Positions 13,893 to 21,338 are shown, numbered from the stretch's first letter. The stretch is 23,429 nucleotides of DNA from an uncultured Anaerotruncus sp. (GCF_902490045.1 NZ_CABUCJ010000032.1:1-23429); one strand, 5' to 3'. The notes: a model not told the origin generated them from the letters alone. Translations and numbers: made by a program.

Positions 13893-15596
13893 ATGAAGGT
13901 CCTGATTGTCGGCGGCGTCGCGGGCGGCGCGTCGGCCGCGGCGCGTCTGCGCCGGCTGGACGAAGAGGCGCAGATCATTCTGTTTGAGCGCGGCGAATAC
14001 ATCTCCTACGCGAACTGCGGGCTCCCCTATTATATCGGCGGCGAAATCACCGACAAAAAGGCGCTGACCCTCCAAACCCCGCAGAGCTTCAAGGACCGCT
14101 TCAACATCGACGTGCGCACGGGCAGCGAGGTCGTCTCGATCGACCGCGCGAACCGCACGGTGACCGTCCGAGCCGCGTCGACCGGCGAAAGCTATACGGA
14201 GTCCTACGACAAGCTCCTGCTCTCGCCGGGCGCGGAACCGCTGCGGCCGCCCATCCCCGGCGTCGAACACGAGCGGATTTTCACCTTGCGCACCATCCCC
14301 GACACCTACCGCATCCGCGCCTTCGTCGAGGAGGCGCGCCCCAAAACGGCGGTGGTGGTCGGCGGCGGCTACATCGGCGTCGAGATGGCGGAGAACCTCA
14401 CGCGCGCGGGCCTTTCGGTCACCGTCGTCGAGCTGGCGGACCATGTGATCGGCCCGCTCGACTACGACATGGCCGGCTTTGTCGAACGCTACCTCGCCTC
14501 CAAGGGGGTGCGCCTGCGGCTGCAAAACGGTGTGAAGGCCTTTTCCCCCGCGCCGGACGGCGGCGTGACCGTCTCCCTTGAGCGCGGGATTCTGAACGCC
14601 GACCTCGTGCTGCTGTCGATCGGGGTGCGCCCCGACGGCCGCCTCGCGAAGGAGGCGGGCCTGGCGGTCAACCCGCGCGGCGCGGTCATCGTCGATTCCC
14701 ACATGCGCACCTCCGACCCGGATATTTACGCGGTGGGGGACGCGGTGGAGATCACCGACTTCGTGACGGGCGCGCCCGGCTACATCCCGCTCGCGGGCCC
14801 GGCGAACAAGCAGGGCCGCATCGCGGCGGACAGTCTCGCGGGCATCCCGAGCGAATACCGCGGTACTCAGGGCTCGTCGGTGCTCAAGCTCTTCGATATG
14901 GCCGTCGCGACGACCGGCCTCAGCGAGCGCGCGGCAAAGGCCGCGGGGCTCGACTATGATAAGGTGCACATCCACGGATCGTCCCACGCGGGCTACTATC
15001 CCGGCGCGCAGAACCTCGAGATGAAGGTGGTCTTCGAGCGGAGGACGGGGAAGATCCTCGGCGCGCAGCTCGTGGGCTTCGACGGCGTCGACAAGCGCTG
15101 CGACGTGCTGGCGACCGCCATCCGCGCGGGCATGACCGCCGCGGATCTGGCGGAGCTCGAACTCTGCTACGCGCCGCCCTTCTCCTCTGCGAAGGACCCT
15201 GTCAACATCGCGGGCTTCGTGATTGAAAACCTGCTCGCCGGCAGGGTGAAGCAGTTCCACTGGGACGAAGTCGCGGCCCTCCCGCGCGACGGGAGCGTCA
15301 CCCTCGTCGACACCCGCTCGCCGGAGGAATACGCGCAGGGCCATATCGACGGCTTCAAAAACGTGCCGGTCGACCTGCTGCGCGGCCGCCTCGACGCGTT
15401 CCCGCAGGGCAAGCCGGTTTACCTGTACTGCGGCACCGCGCTGCGCAGCTACCTTGCCTGCCGCATCCTCATGCAGCACGGCCGCGACTGCTACAACCTC
15501 TCGGGAGGCTGGACGGTCTACGAATCGGTCATGGGGAAGGCGGGATACGACTTTTCGCCCACCCATCCCTGCGGCGTCAAAATAAAAACGGAATAG
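13893..15596 (+). CDS. CoA-disulfide reductase with rhodanese domain
   Basis: A 567-residue flavoprotein of the pyridine nucleotide-disulfide oxidoreductase family. The FAD-binding motif is GVAGGASAA (8-16), the single redox cysteine is Cys42 in YANCGLPYYIGG, the NAD(P)H motif is GGGYIG (157-162), and the second FAD motif is YAVGDA (279-284). A C-terminal rhodanese domain (about 455-560) has the active cysteine Cys513 in LYCGTALRS. This is the CoADR-RHD architecture known to reduce CoA disulfides and persulfides with NAD(P)H; NADH oxidase is the alternative annotation. AAAGGAGGG precedes the ATG at 13893. It is co-transcribed with thioredoxin. A C-terminal cysteine (Cys560) may also be redox active. 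Confidence 0.93.
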   Translation: MKVLIVGGVAGGASAAARLRRLDEEAQIILFERGEYISYANCGLPYYIGGEITDKKALTLQTPQSFKDRFNIDVRTGSEVVSIDRANRTVTVRAASTGESYTESYDKLLLSPGAEPLRPPIPGVEHERIFTLRTIPDTYRIRAFVEEARPKTAVVVGGGYIGVEMAENLTRAGLSVTVVELADHVIGPLDYDMAGFVERYLASKGVRLRLQNGVKAFSPAPDGGVTVSLERGILNADLVLLSIGVRPDGRLAKEAGLAVNPRGAVIVDSHMRTSDPDIYAVGDAVEITDFVTGAPGYIPLAGPANKQGRIAADSLAGIPSEYRGTQGSSVLKLFDMAVATTGLSERAAKAAGLDYDKVHIHGSSHAGYYPGAQNLEMKVVFERRTGKILGAQLVGFDGVDKRCDVLATAIRAGMTAADLAELELCYAPPFSSAKDPVNIAGFVIENLLAGRVKQFHWDEVAALPRDGSVTLVDTRSPEEYAQGHIDGFKNVPVDLLRGRLDAFPQGKPVYLYCGTALRSYLACRILMQHGRDCYNLSGGWTVYESVMGKAGYDFSPTHPCGVKIKTE

Positions 15597-15597
15597 C

Positions 15598-15638
15598 GTG
15601 ACTTAGTCACGGAAAGAATGCCGCGAAAGCGGTATTCT
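15598..15638 (+). promoter_or_regulatory. Activator-type promoter of the peroxiredoxin gene
   Basis: GTGACT-T-AGTCAC (15598-15610) is a 13-base palindrome like the one before thioredoxin, followed by the same GGAAA and, 22 bases on, a -10-like TATTCT (15633-15638). The palindrome centre is about 41 bases before the predicted start. The -10 lies in the right arm of a hairpin, so the exact start is less certain than for thioredoxin. Confidence 0.5.
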
Positions 15639-15640
15639 TT
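15613..15640 (+). terminator. Hairpin after the flavoprotein gene
   Basis: AAAGAATGCCGC-GAAA-GCGGTATTCTTT forms a 12-bp stem with one G-T pair and a GAAA loop, 16 bases after the flavoprotein stop codon. The T-run is short, so it is a moderate terminator and may instead mainly stabilise the transcript end. It overlaps the proposed peroxiredoxin promoter. Confidence 0.5.
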
Positions 15641-15652
15641 AGATACAGAAAC

Positions 15653-15671
15653 AATAACAATTACTGTTATT
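15653..15671. promoter_or_regulatory. AT-rich inverted repeat in the peroxiredoxin leader
   Basis: AATAACA (15653-15659) and TGTTATT (15665-15671) are perfect inverted repeats with a 5-base spacer. It stands out against the GC-rich background and lies about 60 bases before the peroxiredoxin start. It could be a second operator. Confidence 0.4.
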
Positions 15672-15732
15672 AAAAAATCTCACTACCACTGACCGAACAT
15701 CAACCAGCCGACATGAAAAAGGAGAGTGCCAT

Positions 15733-16410
15733 ATGGAAGAAAACAGAAGCAACAACATGCCCCTCATCGGAGACAAGGCCCCGTCCTTCTCCGCCGTCAC
15801 CACCCAGGGCCCCATCAATTTCCCCGAGGACTACAGGGGAAAATGGGTAATCCTCTTCTCCCACCCGGCGGACTTCACCCCCGTCTGCACGACCGAGTTC
15901 ATGACCTTCGCGACAATGGCGGACGAGTTCAAGGCGCTGAACACCGAGCTGATCGGACTGTCGGTCGACTCCCTCTACGCCCACATCGCCTGGCTGCGCA
16001 AGATCCAGGATCTCGAGTGGAACGGCATGAAGGGCGTCGAGGTCAAGTTCCCGCTCATCGAGGACATCAAGATGGAGGTCGCCAACAAGTTCGGCATGAT
16101 CCAGCCCTCCTCCTCCACCACCCAGGCGGTGCGCGCGGTCTTCGTCATCGACCCCGAGGCGGTCATCCGCACGATCCTCTACTACCCGGCGTCCACCGGG
16201 CGCAACTTCGACGAGATCAAACGGATCGTCGTCGCGCTCCAGAAGGCGGACGCCGAGCAGATCGCGACCCCGGCCAACTGGCGCCCCGGACAGGACGTCA
16301 TCATCCCGACCGCCGGCTCCTGCGGCGTGGCCAAGGAGCGGATGGAGTCGCAGGACGAGGAGAAATACTGCCTCGACTGGTTCCTCTGCTTCAAGCGGGA
16401 GAACGGGTGA
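15733..16410 (+). CDS. Peroxiredoxin, Prx6/archaeal type with C-terminal Cys pair
   Basis: A 225-residue AhpC/TSA-family thiol peroxidase that reduces hydrogen peroxide and organic hydroperoxides. The peroxidatic site is PADFTPVC (Cys52, PxxxTxxC). The conserved STGRNFDE loop (about 154-161) and extended C-terminal domain identify the Prx6 subfamily. Cys213 and Cys219 (KYCLDWFLCF) match the resolving-cysteine pair, six residues apart, of Aeropyrum-type archaeal enzymes (Cys207/Cys213), so a thioredoxin-linked two-cysteine cycle is likely. AAGGAG precedes the ATG at 15733. It follows the thioredoxin unit and seems to share a promoter operator with it. A terminator lies at 16459-16492. Confidence 0.94.
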   Translation: MEENRSNNMPLIGDKAPSFSAVTTQGPINFPEDYRGKWVILFSHPADFTPVCTTEFMTFATMADEFKALNTELIGLSVDSLYAHIAWLRKIQDLEWNGMKGVEVKFPLIEDIKMEVANKFGMIQPSSSTTQAVRAVFVIDPEAVIRTILYYPASTGRNFDEIKRIVVALQKADAEQIATPANWRPGQDVIIPTAGSCGVAKERMESQDEEKYCLDWFLCFKRENG

Positions 16411-16458
16411 TCCCCGAGAATCAACCGACATCTTTCATTTCTTTTACCTCCCTTGGAG

Positions 16459-16492
16459 GGCCGGCCCCGTGCAGCGCGGGGCCGGCCTGTTT
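16459..16492 (+). terminator. Intrinsic terminator of the peroxiredoxin gene
   Basis: An 11-bp GC stem (16459-16469 with 16477-16487) with a 7-base loop followed by TGTTTTG. It closes the peroxiredoxin transcript and separates it from the regulator gene. Confidence 0.82.
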
Positions 16493-16535
16493 TGCGGGGA
16501 AAGGGGCGGGAGCCCTTTCCAAAGCCATACGGATA

Positions 16536-16544
16536 TGGTATCAT
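16536..16544 (+). promoter_or_regulatory. Extended -10 promoter of the Crp/Fnr regulator gene
   Basis: TGG-TATCAT (16536-16544) matches an extended -10 element, 35 bases before the TTG start. The surrounding CGGATATGGTAT is also found before the UDP-galactopyranose mutase gene. No -35 box is evident. Confidence 0.45.
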
Positions 16545-16578
16545 ATCGTCAAAGGGAACCGGAAAGGGGGCGGCGGAA

Positions 16579-17262
16579 TTGCTGCAGGCGGATTACGGGG
16601 CGTTCCTCGAGGGGGGGCTGCCCTTTTGGAAGAAGCTGGACGACGCCCAGCGCGCGCGGCTGCGGGAGACGGTGACGGCGCGCAGGTACGAGCGGGGCGA
16701 GACGATGCACGCGGGCTCGGAGGATTGCGCGGGGCTTTTCCTCGTGAAGGAGGGGCAGGTGCGGGTGTACATCCTTTCGGACGGGGGCAAGGAGATCACC
16801 CTCTACCGGCTTTTCCCGTGGGACATCTGCATCTTTTCGGCCTCCTGCATGCTGCGCAACATCAGCTTCGACGTCTATGTCGAGGCGGAAAAGGAGACCG
16901 ACGCGCTGCTGATTCCCACAACCGTCTACTCCGAGCTGTCGAAGGAGTCGCTCGCCGTGTCCGACTACACCAACCAGCTCATGTCCTCGCGGTTTTCCGA
17001 CGTGATGTGGGTGATGGAGCAGGTGCTCTTCATGAGCTTCGACAAACGCCTCGCGCTTTTCCTGCTCGAGCAGGCGGAGATCGAGGGGACGGACCGGCTC
17101 GCCATGACCCAGGAGGCGATCGCCCGCAACCTCGGCTCGGCGCGGGAGGTCGTGACGCGGATGCTCAAGTATTTCCAGTCGGAGGGGCTGGTTTCCCTCT
17201 TCCGGGGCGGGGTGGAGATCACCGGCCGGGAGGGGCTGGAGGCCCTTTCGAAGCGGGTTTAG
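16579..17262 (+). CDS. Crp/Fnr-family transcriptional regulator
   Basis: A 227-residue regulator with an N-terminal cyclic-nucleotide-binding-like beta barrel (about 10-120), a dimerisation helix (about 125-155) and a C-terminal winged helix. The recognition region MTQEAIARNLGSAREVVTRM (176-195) aligns with that of E. coli Crp and keeps the DNA-contacting Arg, Glu and Arg (Arg189, Glu190, Arg194) that read GTGA. WDICIFSASCML (81-92) contains two cysteines six residues apart (Cys84, Cys90) and the protein lacks an Fnr-type N-terminal cysteine cluster. A TTG start at 16579 is chosen because AAAGGGGG lies 8 bases before it and no ATG is available nearby. GTGAC-type palindromes before trxA and the peroxiredoxin gene make these probable targets. 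Confidence 0.9.
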   Translation: MLQADYGAFLEGGLPFWKKLDDAQRARLRETVTARRYERGETMHAGSEDCAGLFLVKEGQVRVYILSDGGKEITLYRLFPWDICIFSASCMLRNISFDVYVEAEKETDALLIPTTVYSELSKESLAVSDYTNQLMSSRFSDVMWVMEQVLFMSFDKRLALFLLEQAEIEGTDRLAMTQEAIARNLGSAREVVTRMLKYFQSEGLVSLFRGGVEITGREGLEALSKRV

Positions 17263-17357
17263 CGGGAAAATCAGTCCGACCATCGGTGAAATGGTTCGCC
17301 CGGCGGGGATGGAAAAAATCTTTTTTATGCATAATCACTATTTTTGCTTCCAGAAAA

Positions 17358-17385
17358 TTGACAATATGACGGTGCGTGCTATAAT
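17358..17385 (+). promoter_or_regulatory. Strong promoter of the ricin-domain gene
   Basis: Perfect TTGACA (17358-17363) and TATAAT (17380-17385) with a 16-base spacer, the latter preceded by TGC as in extended -10 promoters. This is the strongest promoter in the window, suggesting abundant expression. The 95 bases before it hold no gene. Confidence 0.85.
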
Positions 17386-17438
17386 ATCAGCAGGAAACGT
17401 GGATGAATGGCGAATGATATTGCGAAAGGGCGTTACAA

Positions 17439-18179
17439 ATGGCGAAAAAAACTGCACAGCACACGAAAATTACGAGCGGCGTATATTACCGCATCCTCTC
17501 CGCGCGCAGCGGAAAGGCGATGGAGGCGGACGCCAACAACCGCATCCAGATGTACGACGTCACCAACGCGGCCAACCAGTTCTGGGCGTTTGAGCCGGCG
17601 GACGGCGACGGCTACAGGATCGTGAACCGCCAGTCGGGCGAGGTCGTGGACGTCATCCTCGCGGGCACCGAAAACGGCGCGCAGATCCACCAGTGGGAGG
17701 ACGTCGGCGCGGAGAACCAGAAATGGCTGCTCGTCCCCGCCGCGAACGGCTGCTACAAAATCCAGTCGAAGCTCTCCGGCCGCTGCCTGGACATCGTCGG
17801 CCTCTCGGACGAGAACGGCGCCCCGATCCAGATTTGGGACGACATGGACGGCGACAACCAGCTCTGGAAGGTCGAGGATCCCAACGCGCCCAAGGAGGAG
17901 CCTGTGAAGAAGGCCGCCCCGAAGGCCCCGGCCAAAAAGTCGGCGGCGAAGAAGCCCGCCGCCAAGAAGGAGACCAAGGCCGCTCCGAAGGCAGAGACCA
18001 AGACCGCCCCGAAGGCGGAGGCCAAAGCCGCCCCGAAGGCGGAGACTAAAGCCGCTCCGAAGGCGGAGGCCAAGACCGCTGCGAAGGCGGGGACCAAAGC
18101 CGCCCCGAAGGCGGAGGCCAAGCCGGCCGCGAAGACCGCGGCGAAACCCGCCGCCAAAAAGGCCGCGGAGAAAAAATAA
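17439..18179 (+). CDS. Ricin-type beta-trefoil lectin with histone-H1-like basic tail
   Basis: A 246-residue protein in two parts. Residues 10-148 form one ricin-type beta-trefoil with three QxW motifs: QFW (47-49), QKW (94-96) and QLW (141-143), evenly spaced by 47 residues. Such domains usually bind sugars and occur on secreted enzymes. Residues 151-246 are almost only Lys, Ala, Pro, Glu and Thr, with about eight 8-residue repeats of the form ETKAAPKA, as in histone-H1-like and other nucleic-acid-binding bacterial tails. There is no signal peptide, so it is probably cytoplasmic. AAAGGG lies 8 bases before the ATG at 17439. It is a single gene between a very strong promoter and a strong terminator. 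The combination is unusual and its function is unknown. Confidence 0.88.
   Translation: MAKKTAQHTKITSGVYYRILSARSGKAMEADANNRIQMYDVTNAANQFWAFEPADGDGYRIVNRQSGEVVDVILAGTENGAQIHQWEDVGAENQKWLLVPAANGCYKIQSKLSGRCLDIVGLSDENGAPIQIWDDMDGDNQLWKVEDPNAPKEEPVKKAAPKAPAKKSAAKKPAAKKETKAAPKAETKTAPKAEAKAAPKAETKAAPKAEAKTAAKAGTKAAPKAEAKPAAKTAAKPAAKKAAEKK
17970..18161 (+). repeat. Tandem 24-base coding repeats
   Basis: About eight imperfect 24-base units encode variants of ETKAAPKA in the basic tail of the ricin-domain protein. The last two units are more diverged. Such arrays change copy number easily by slippage, so tail length may vary between strains. Confidence 0.85.
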
Positions 18180-18195
18180 TCTGGACAAAATCTCT

Positions 18196-18231
18196 AAAAT
18201 GCAACCCCGTCCACGGCGGGGTTGCATTTTT
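18196..18231 (+). terminator. Intrinsic terminator of the ricin-domain gene
   Basis: A 14-bp stem (18196-18209 with 18217-18230) with a 7-base loop and T-run, 17 bases after the stop codon. Confidence 0.9.
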
Positions 18232-18285
18232 ATGACAAGGTTCACAGGAAATTCACAGAAAGCTGTCCCCGTATCCCGCCGGATA

Positions 18286-18294
18286 TGGTATACT
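18286..18294 (+). promoter_or_regulatory. Extended -10 promoter of the glycan gene unit
   Basis: TGG-TATACT (18286-18294) is an extended -10 element within CGGATATGGTAT, a sequence shared with the Crp/Fnr gene promoter. A second TATACT at 18351-18356 is a less likely alternative because it lacks TG and a -35. Confidence 0.45.
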
Positions 18295-18397
18295 TTGTGG
18301 GGATTTTCAAGGGATTCCGCCCTTTAGAGGAAACTTGGAGATTCCCGCGGTATACTCTCGTTATGTCAGCAGAAGACCAAACGCAAAGGAGCGGGCT

Positions 18398-19570
18398 ATG
18401 GAACACAACTACGACGCGGTCATTGTCGGCAGCGGGTTTGCCGGGGCGGTCACGGCGCGGCGGCTGGCCGAGGCGGGCAAACGGGTGCTCGTGCTGGAAA
18501 AGCGGTCCCACATCGGCGGCAACGCCTACGACAGCCTCGATGGCGCGGGCGTCCTCGTCCACCGCTACGGGCCGCACATCTTCCATACGAACAGCGAAGC
18601 CGCCTGGCGGTTCCTCAGCCGGTTCACCGAGTGGCACCCCTACCGGCACGAGGTGGTCGGCAACATCCAGGGGAAATTCGTGCCCATCCCCTTCAACCTC
18701 CATTCGGTCGGCCTCTGCTTCGCGCCGGACAGGGCCGCACGCCTGCGGGAGCGGCTGATCGACGGCTACGGGCTGGGCAGCCGGGTCCCGATCGCGGAGC
18801 TGCGCCGGCAGAGCGATCCCGAGCTCCGTGAACTCGCGGAATACATCTTTGAAAACGTCTTCTGCCACTATACGGAAAAGCAGTGGGGCACCCCGCCCGA
18901 CGCGGTGGACCCCTCGGTGCTGGAACGGGTGCCGGTGCTCGTCTCGGAGGACGACCGCTACTTCCAGGACACCTGGCAGGGCATCCCGGCAAAGGGCTAT
19001 ACCGCCCTATTCGAGCGGATGCTCGACTTTCCGGGCGTCGAGGTGCGGCTCGGGACCGAGGCGTCGGAGCGGCTGCGCGTCGGAGAGGGCCGGGTGCTGC
19101 TGGACGGGGAGCCGTTCGGCGGCGTGACCGTCTACACGGGCGCGCTCGACGAGCTCTGCGGCTGTTCGCTCGGGCGGCTGCCCTACCGCACCCTCGATTT
19201 TCAGTTCGAGACGCTGCCGGTCACCTGGTTCCAGCCGAAGGGCACCGTCAACTATACGATCGACATGCCCTTTACGCGGATCACCGAGTTCAAGCACTTC
19301 CTCGGGCAGGACCTGCCGGGCCGGACGACGATCGTCAGGGAGTTCGCGCGGGACTATGCCGGAAGAGCGGGGGAAATCCCCTACTACGCGGTGAAGAACC
19401 CCGCAAGCGAACGGCTCTATGCGGCATACCGGGAAAAAATTTCCGCGGTGCCCCGTTTTTACCTGCTGGGGCGGCTCGCGGAGTACCAATACTACAATAT
19501 GGACGCGATCGTCGCGCGGGCGCTCGACCGCGCCGACGAGATTCTCGCGGGATGGGAGGCGACGGCATGA
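18398..19570 (+). CDS. glf: UDP-galactopyranose mutase
   Basis: A 390-residue flavoenzyme that converts UDP-galactopyranose to UDP-galactofuranose, the donor for galactofuranose in surface glycans. The FAD-binding motif is GSGFAGAVTARRLAEAGKRV (11-30), followed by EKRSHIGGNAYD (34-45) and the substrate-site GPHIFHT (58-64). The family-typical KQWGTPPD, FPxTR-like MPFTRITEFKH and C-terminal GRLAEYQYYNMD are all present. AAAGGAG at 18385-18391 supports ATG 18398; the frame is open upstream to 18335 without a better start. The stop overlaps the next gene's start (ATGA), so it is coupled to the glycosyltransferase. Length is normal for the family. Confidence 0.96.
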   Translation: MEHNYDAVIVGSGFAGAVTARRLAEAGKRVLVLEKRSHIGGNAYDSLDGAGVLVHRYGPHIFHTNSEAAWRFLSRFTEWHPYRHEVVGNIQGKFVPIPFNLHSVGLCFAPDRAARLRERLIDGYGLGSRVPIAELRRQSDPELRELAEYIFENVFCHYTEKQWGTPPDAVDPSVLERVPVLVSEDDRYFQDTWQGIPAKGYTALFERMLDFPGVEVRLGTEASERLRVGEGRVLLDGEPFGGVTVYTGALDELCGCSLGRLPYRTLDFQFETLPVTWFQPKGTVNYTIDMPFTRITEFKHFLGQDLPGRTTIVREFARDYAGRAGEIPYYAVKNPASERLYAAYREKISAVPRFYLLGRLAEYQYYNMDAIVARALDRADEILAGWEATA

Positions 19571-20589
19571 AGCTGATGACCTATGTGGTCCCCTGCTACA
19601 ATTCCGAGGCGTATATGCGCAACTGCATCTCGACGCTGCTGGCGAGCGGCGGGGAGGAGCTGGAGATCATCCTGGTGGACGACGGCTCGATGGACGGGAC
19701 CGGCCGCATCGCGGACGAGTACGCGGAGCGGTACCCCGGGATCGTGCGCGCGATCCATCAGGAGAACGGCGGCCACGGCGAGGGGGTCAACCAGGGTGTC
19801 CGCAACGCGCGGGGGCTCTATTTCAAGGTGGTCGATTCGGACGACTGGCTCGACGTGCCGAGCGCGAAGGAGCTGCTGGCGACCATCCGCCGCCATCTGG
19901 AAAACGGCAGCCCCGCCGACCTCTACATCTGCAACTACGTCTACGAGCACGAGCTGCAGGGCAGCAGGGTGATGCGTTACCGCGGTACCCTGCCCGTGGG
20001 ACGCCTCTTCGGCTGGAGCGAGATCAAATCCTTCAAGCCCTGGCAGTACCTGCTCATGCACTCGCTCATCTACCGCACCGGCCTGCTGCGGGAATGCGGA
20101 CTCGAGCTGCCGAAGCACACCTTCTACGTCGACAACCTCTTTGCCTATATCCCGCTGCCCTATGTGAAGACCCTCTGCTATCTCGACCTCGACCTCTACC
20201 GCTATTACATCGGCCGGGAGGACCAGTCGGTAAACGAGGCGGTGATGATCCGGCGGATCGACCAGCAGCTCCGGGTGACCCGGCTCATGGCGCAGGCCTA
20301 CCGGGGGGAGCGGCTCGCGGCGATGGACCGCAGGCTGGTCAAATACCTTCTCAACTATGTGACGATGATGATGACGATCTCCTCCGTCCTGCTGACGGTG
20401 GACGGCAGCCCCGAGGCGCTGGAAAAACGCGCGTCCCTGTGGGCGTGGCTGAAGGCGGAGAACCCCGGATGGTATCCGGCCATCCGCTACCGGTCGATCG
20501 CCACCTTCGTCAACCTGCCCGGCGCGTTCGGGCGGCGGCTGAGCGTCCAGAACTACCGCCTCGCCCGGCGAATCTATAAATTCAACTAG
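19567..20589 (+). CDS. Family 2 glycosyltransferase
   Basis: A 340-residue GT-A fold transferase. The N-terminal VVPCYNSEAYMRNCI (7-21), nucleotide-binding VDDGSMDGT (37-45) and metal-binding DSDDW (90-94) are typical of family 2. It lacks transmembrane helices, so it is a soluble or peripheral enzyme acting on the cytoplasmic face. The start ATG overlaps the glf stop and GGGAGG lies just upstream, so it may use the UDP-galactofuranose made by that enzyme, although substrate cannot be read from sequence. The C-terminal ~150 residues (DQSVNEAVMIRR onward) are a helical extension common in clostridial homologues. Confidence 0.9.
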   Translation: MKLMTYVVPCYNSEAYMRNCISTLLASGGEELEIILVDDGSMDGTGRIADEYAERYPGIVRAIHQENGGHGEGVNQGVRNARGLYFKVVDSDDWLDVPSAKELLATIRRHLENGSPADLYICNYVYEHELQGSRVMRYRGTLPVGRLFGWSEIKSFKPWQYLLMHSLIYRTGLLRECGLELPKHTFYVDNLFAYIPLPYVKTLCYLDLDLYRYYIGREDQSVNEAVMIRRIDQQLRVTRLMAQAYRGERLAAMDRRLVKYLLNYVTMMMTISSVLLTVDGSPEALEKRASLWAWLKAENPGWYPAIRYRSIATFVNLPGAFGRRLSVQNYRLARRIYKFN

Positions 20590-20629
20590 GTCCGGCGTCC
20601 GGACCCCGTGAGGAAACAGGTGATCTGAT

Positions 20630-21316
20630 ATGATAAGGAACTGGAAAACGACCCTCTATCATTACCGGCATGCGGCGCTGCTGCTCTATTTTGTGCCCTA
20701 CATGTTCTGGTTCGGCTGGCTGCAGGGCAACGCCCGCCCCGAACACTGGGCGGGCTCGTGGATCGATGCGCTGATCCCCTTCCAGGAGATCTTCGTAATC
20801 CCCTACCTGGTGTGGTTTTTCTACGTCGCGGCGGCGGTGGGCTATTTCTTCCTCCGCTCCAAGCCCGACTATTACCGGATGTGCGCCTTTCTCTTCGGCG
20901 GCATGACCGTCTGCCTTGCGATCTATACGGTTTTCCCCAACGGCCAGATCCTGCGGCCGCTCGTCTTCCCGCGCGACAACCTGCTCACCGACGCGGTGCG
21001 CACGATCTACCTGGCGGATCCGCCGATCAACGTCTGCCCGAGCATCCACTGCTTCAATTCGATCGGCGTGAACATCGCGATCCGTCGCAGCGAACTCGGC
21101 CAGCGGCATAAGGCCGTCCGCTGGGGCTCGGGAGTCCTGATGGTGCTCATCTGCATGTCCACCGTCTTTATCAAGCAGCATTCGATCGCGGACGTTTTCG
21201 CGGCGATCCTGCTTGCGGTGCCCTTCTATTTTGTGGTCTACCGCGGCGCCGAGCTTGCGAGGGCCTTCCGCCCCGCGCCCATCCGGTCCCGCAAGGTCAA
21301 ATTTGAAAATCCGTGA
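20630..21316 (+). CDS. PAP2-family membrane phosphatase
   Basis: A 228-residue integral membrane protein with about six hydrophobic segments. The PAP2 catalytic motifs are seen as CPSIHCFNS (136-144, motif 2 PSxH with His140) and STVFIKQHSIAD (177-188, motif 3 with His184 and Asp188). Motif 1, normally KX6RP, is reduced to ILRP (Arg109), with Phe where the Lys should be. Relatives act on phospholipid or polyprenyl phosphates, or transfer phosphoalcohol headgroups. AGGTGAT precedes ATG 20630, 40 bases after the glycosyltransferase stop, so it belongs to the same unit and may process the lipid carrier or acceptor of the glycan. Confidence 0.86.
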   Translation: MIRNWKTTLYHYRHAALLLYFVPYMFWFGWLQGNARPEHWAGSWIDALIPFQEIFVIPYLVWFFYVAAAVGYFFLRSKPDYYRMCAFLFGGMTVCLAIYTVFPNGQILRPLVFPRDNLLTDAVRTIYLADPPINVCPSIHCFNSIGVNIAIRRSELGQRHKAVRWGSGVLMVLICMSTVFIKQHSIADVFAAILLAVPFYFVVYRGAELARAFRPAPIRSRKVKFENP

Positions 21317-21338
21317 CGGCGCTGCCGCACAACGCATA

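Noticed and set aside
13563..15566. 667-codon minus-strand open frame opposite trxA and the flavoprotein gene
   Set aside because: Shadow of well-supported plus-strand genes in GC-rich DNA; composition is Arg/Ala/Val/Asp-rich nonsense without domains.
15726..17369. 547-codon plus-strand frame across the peroxiredoxin and regulator genes
   Set aside because: Runs through two real genes in another frame and through a terminator; no recognisable domain.
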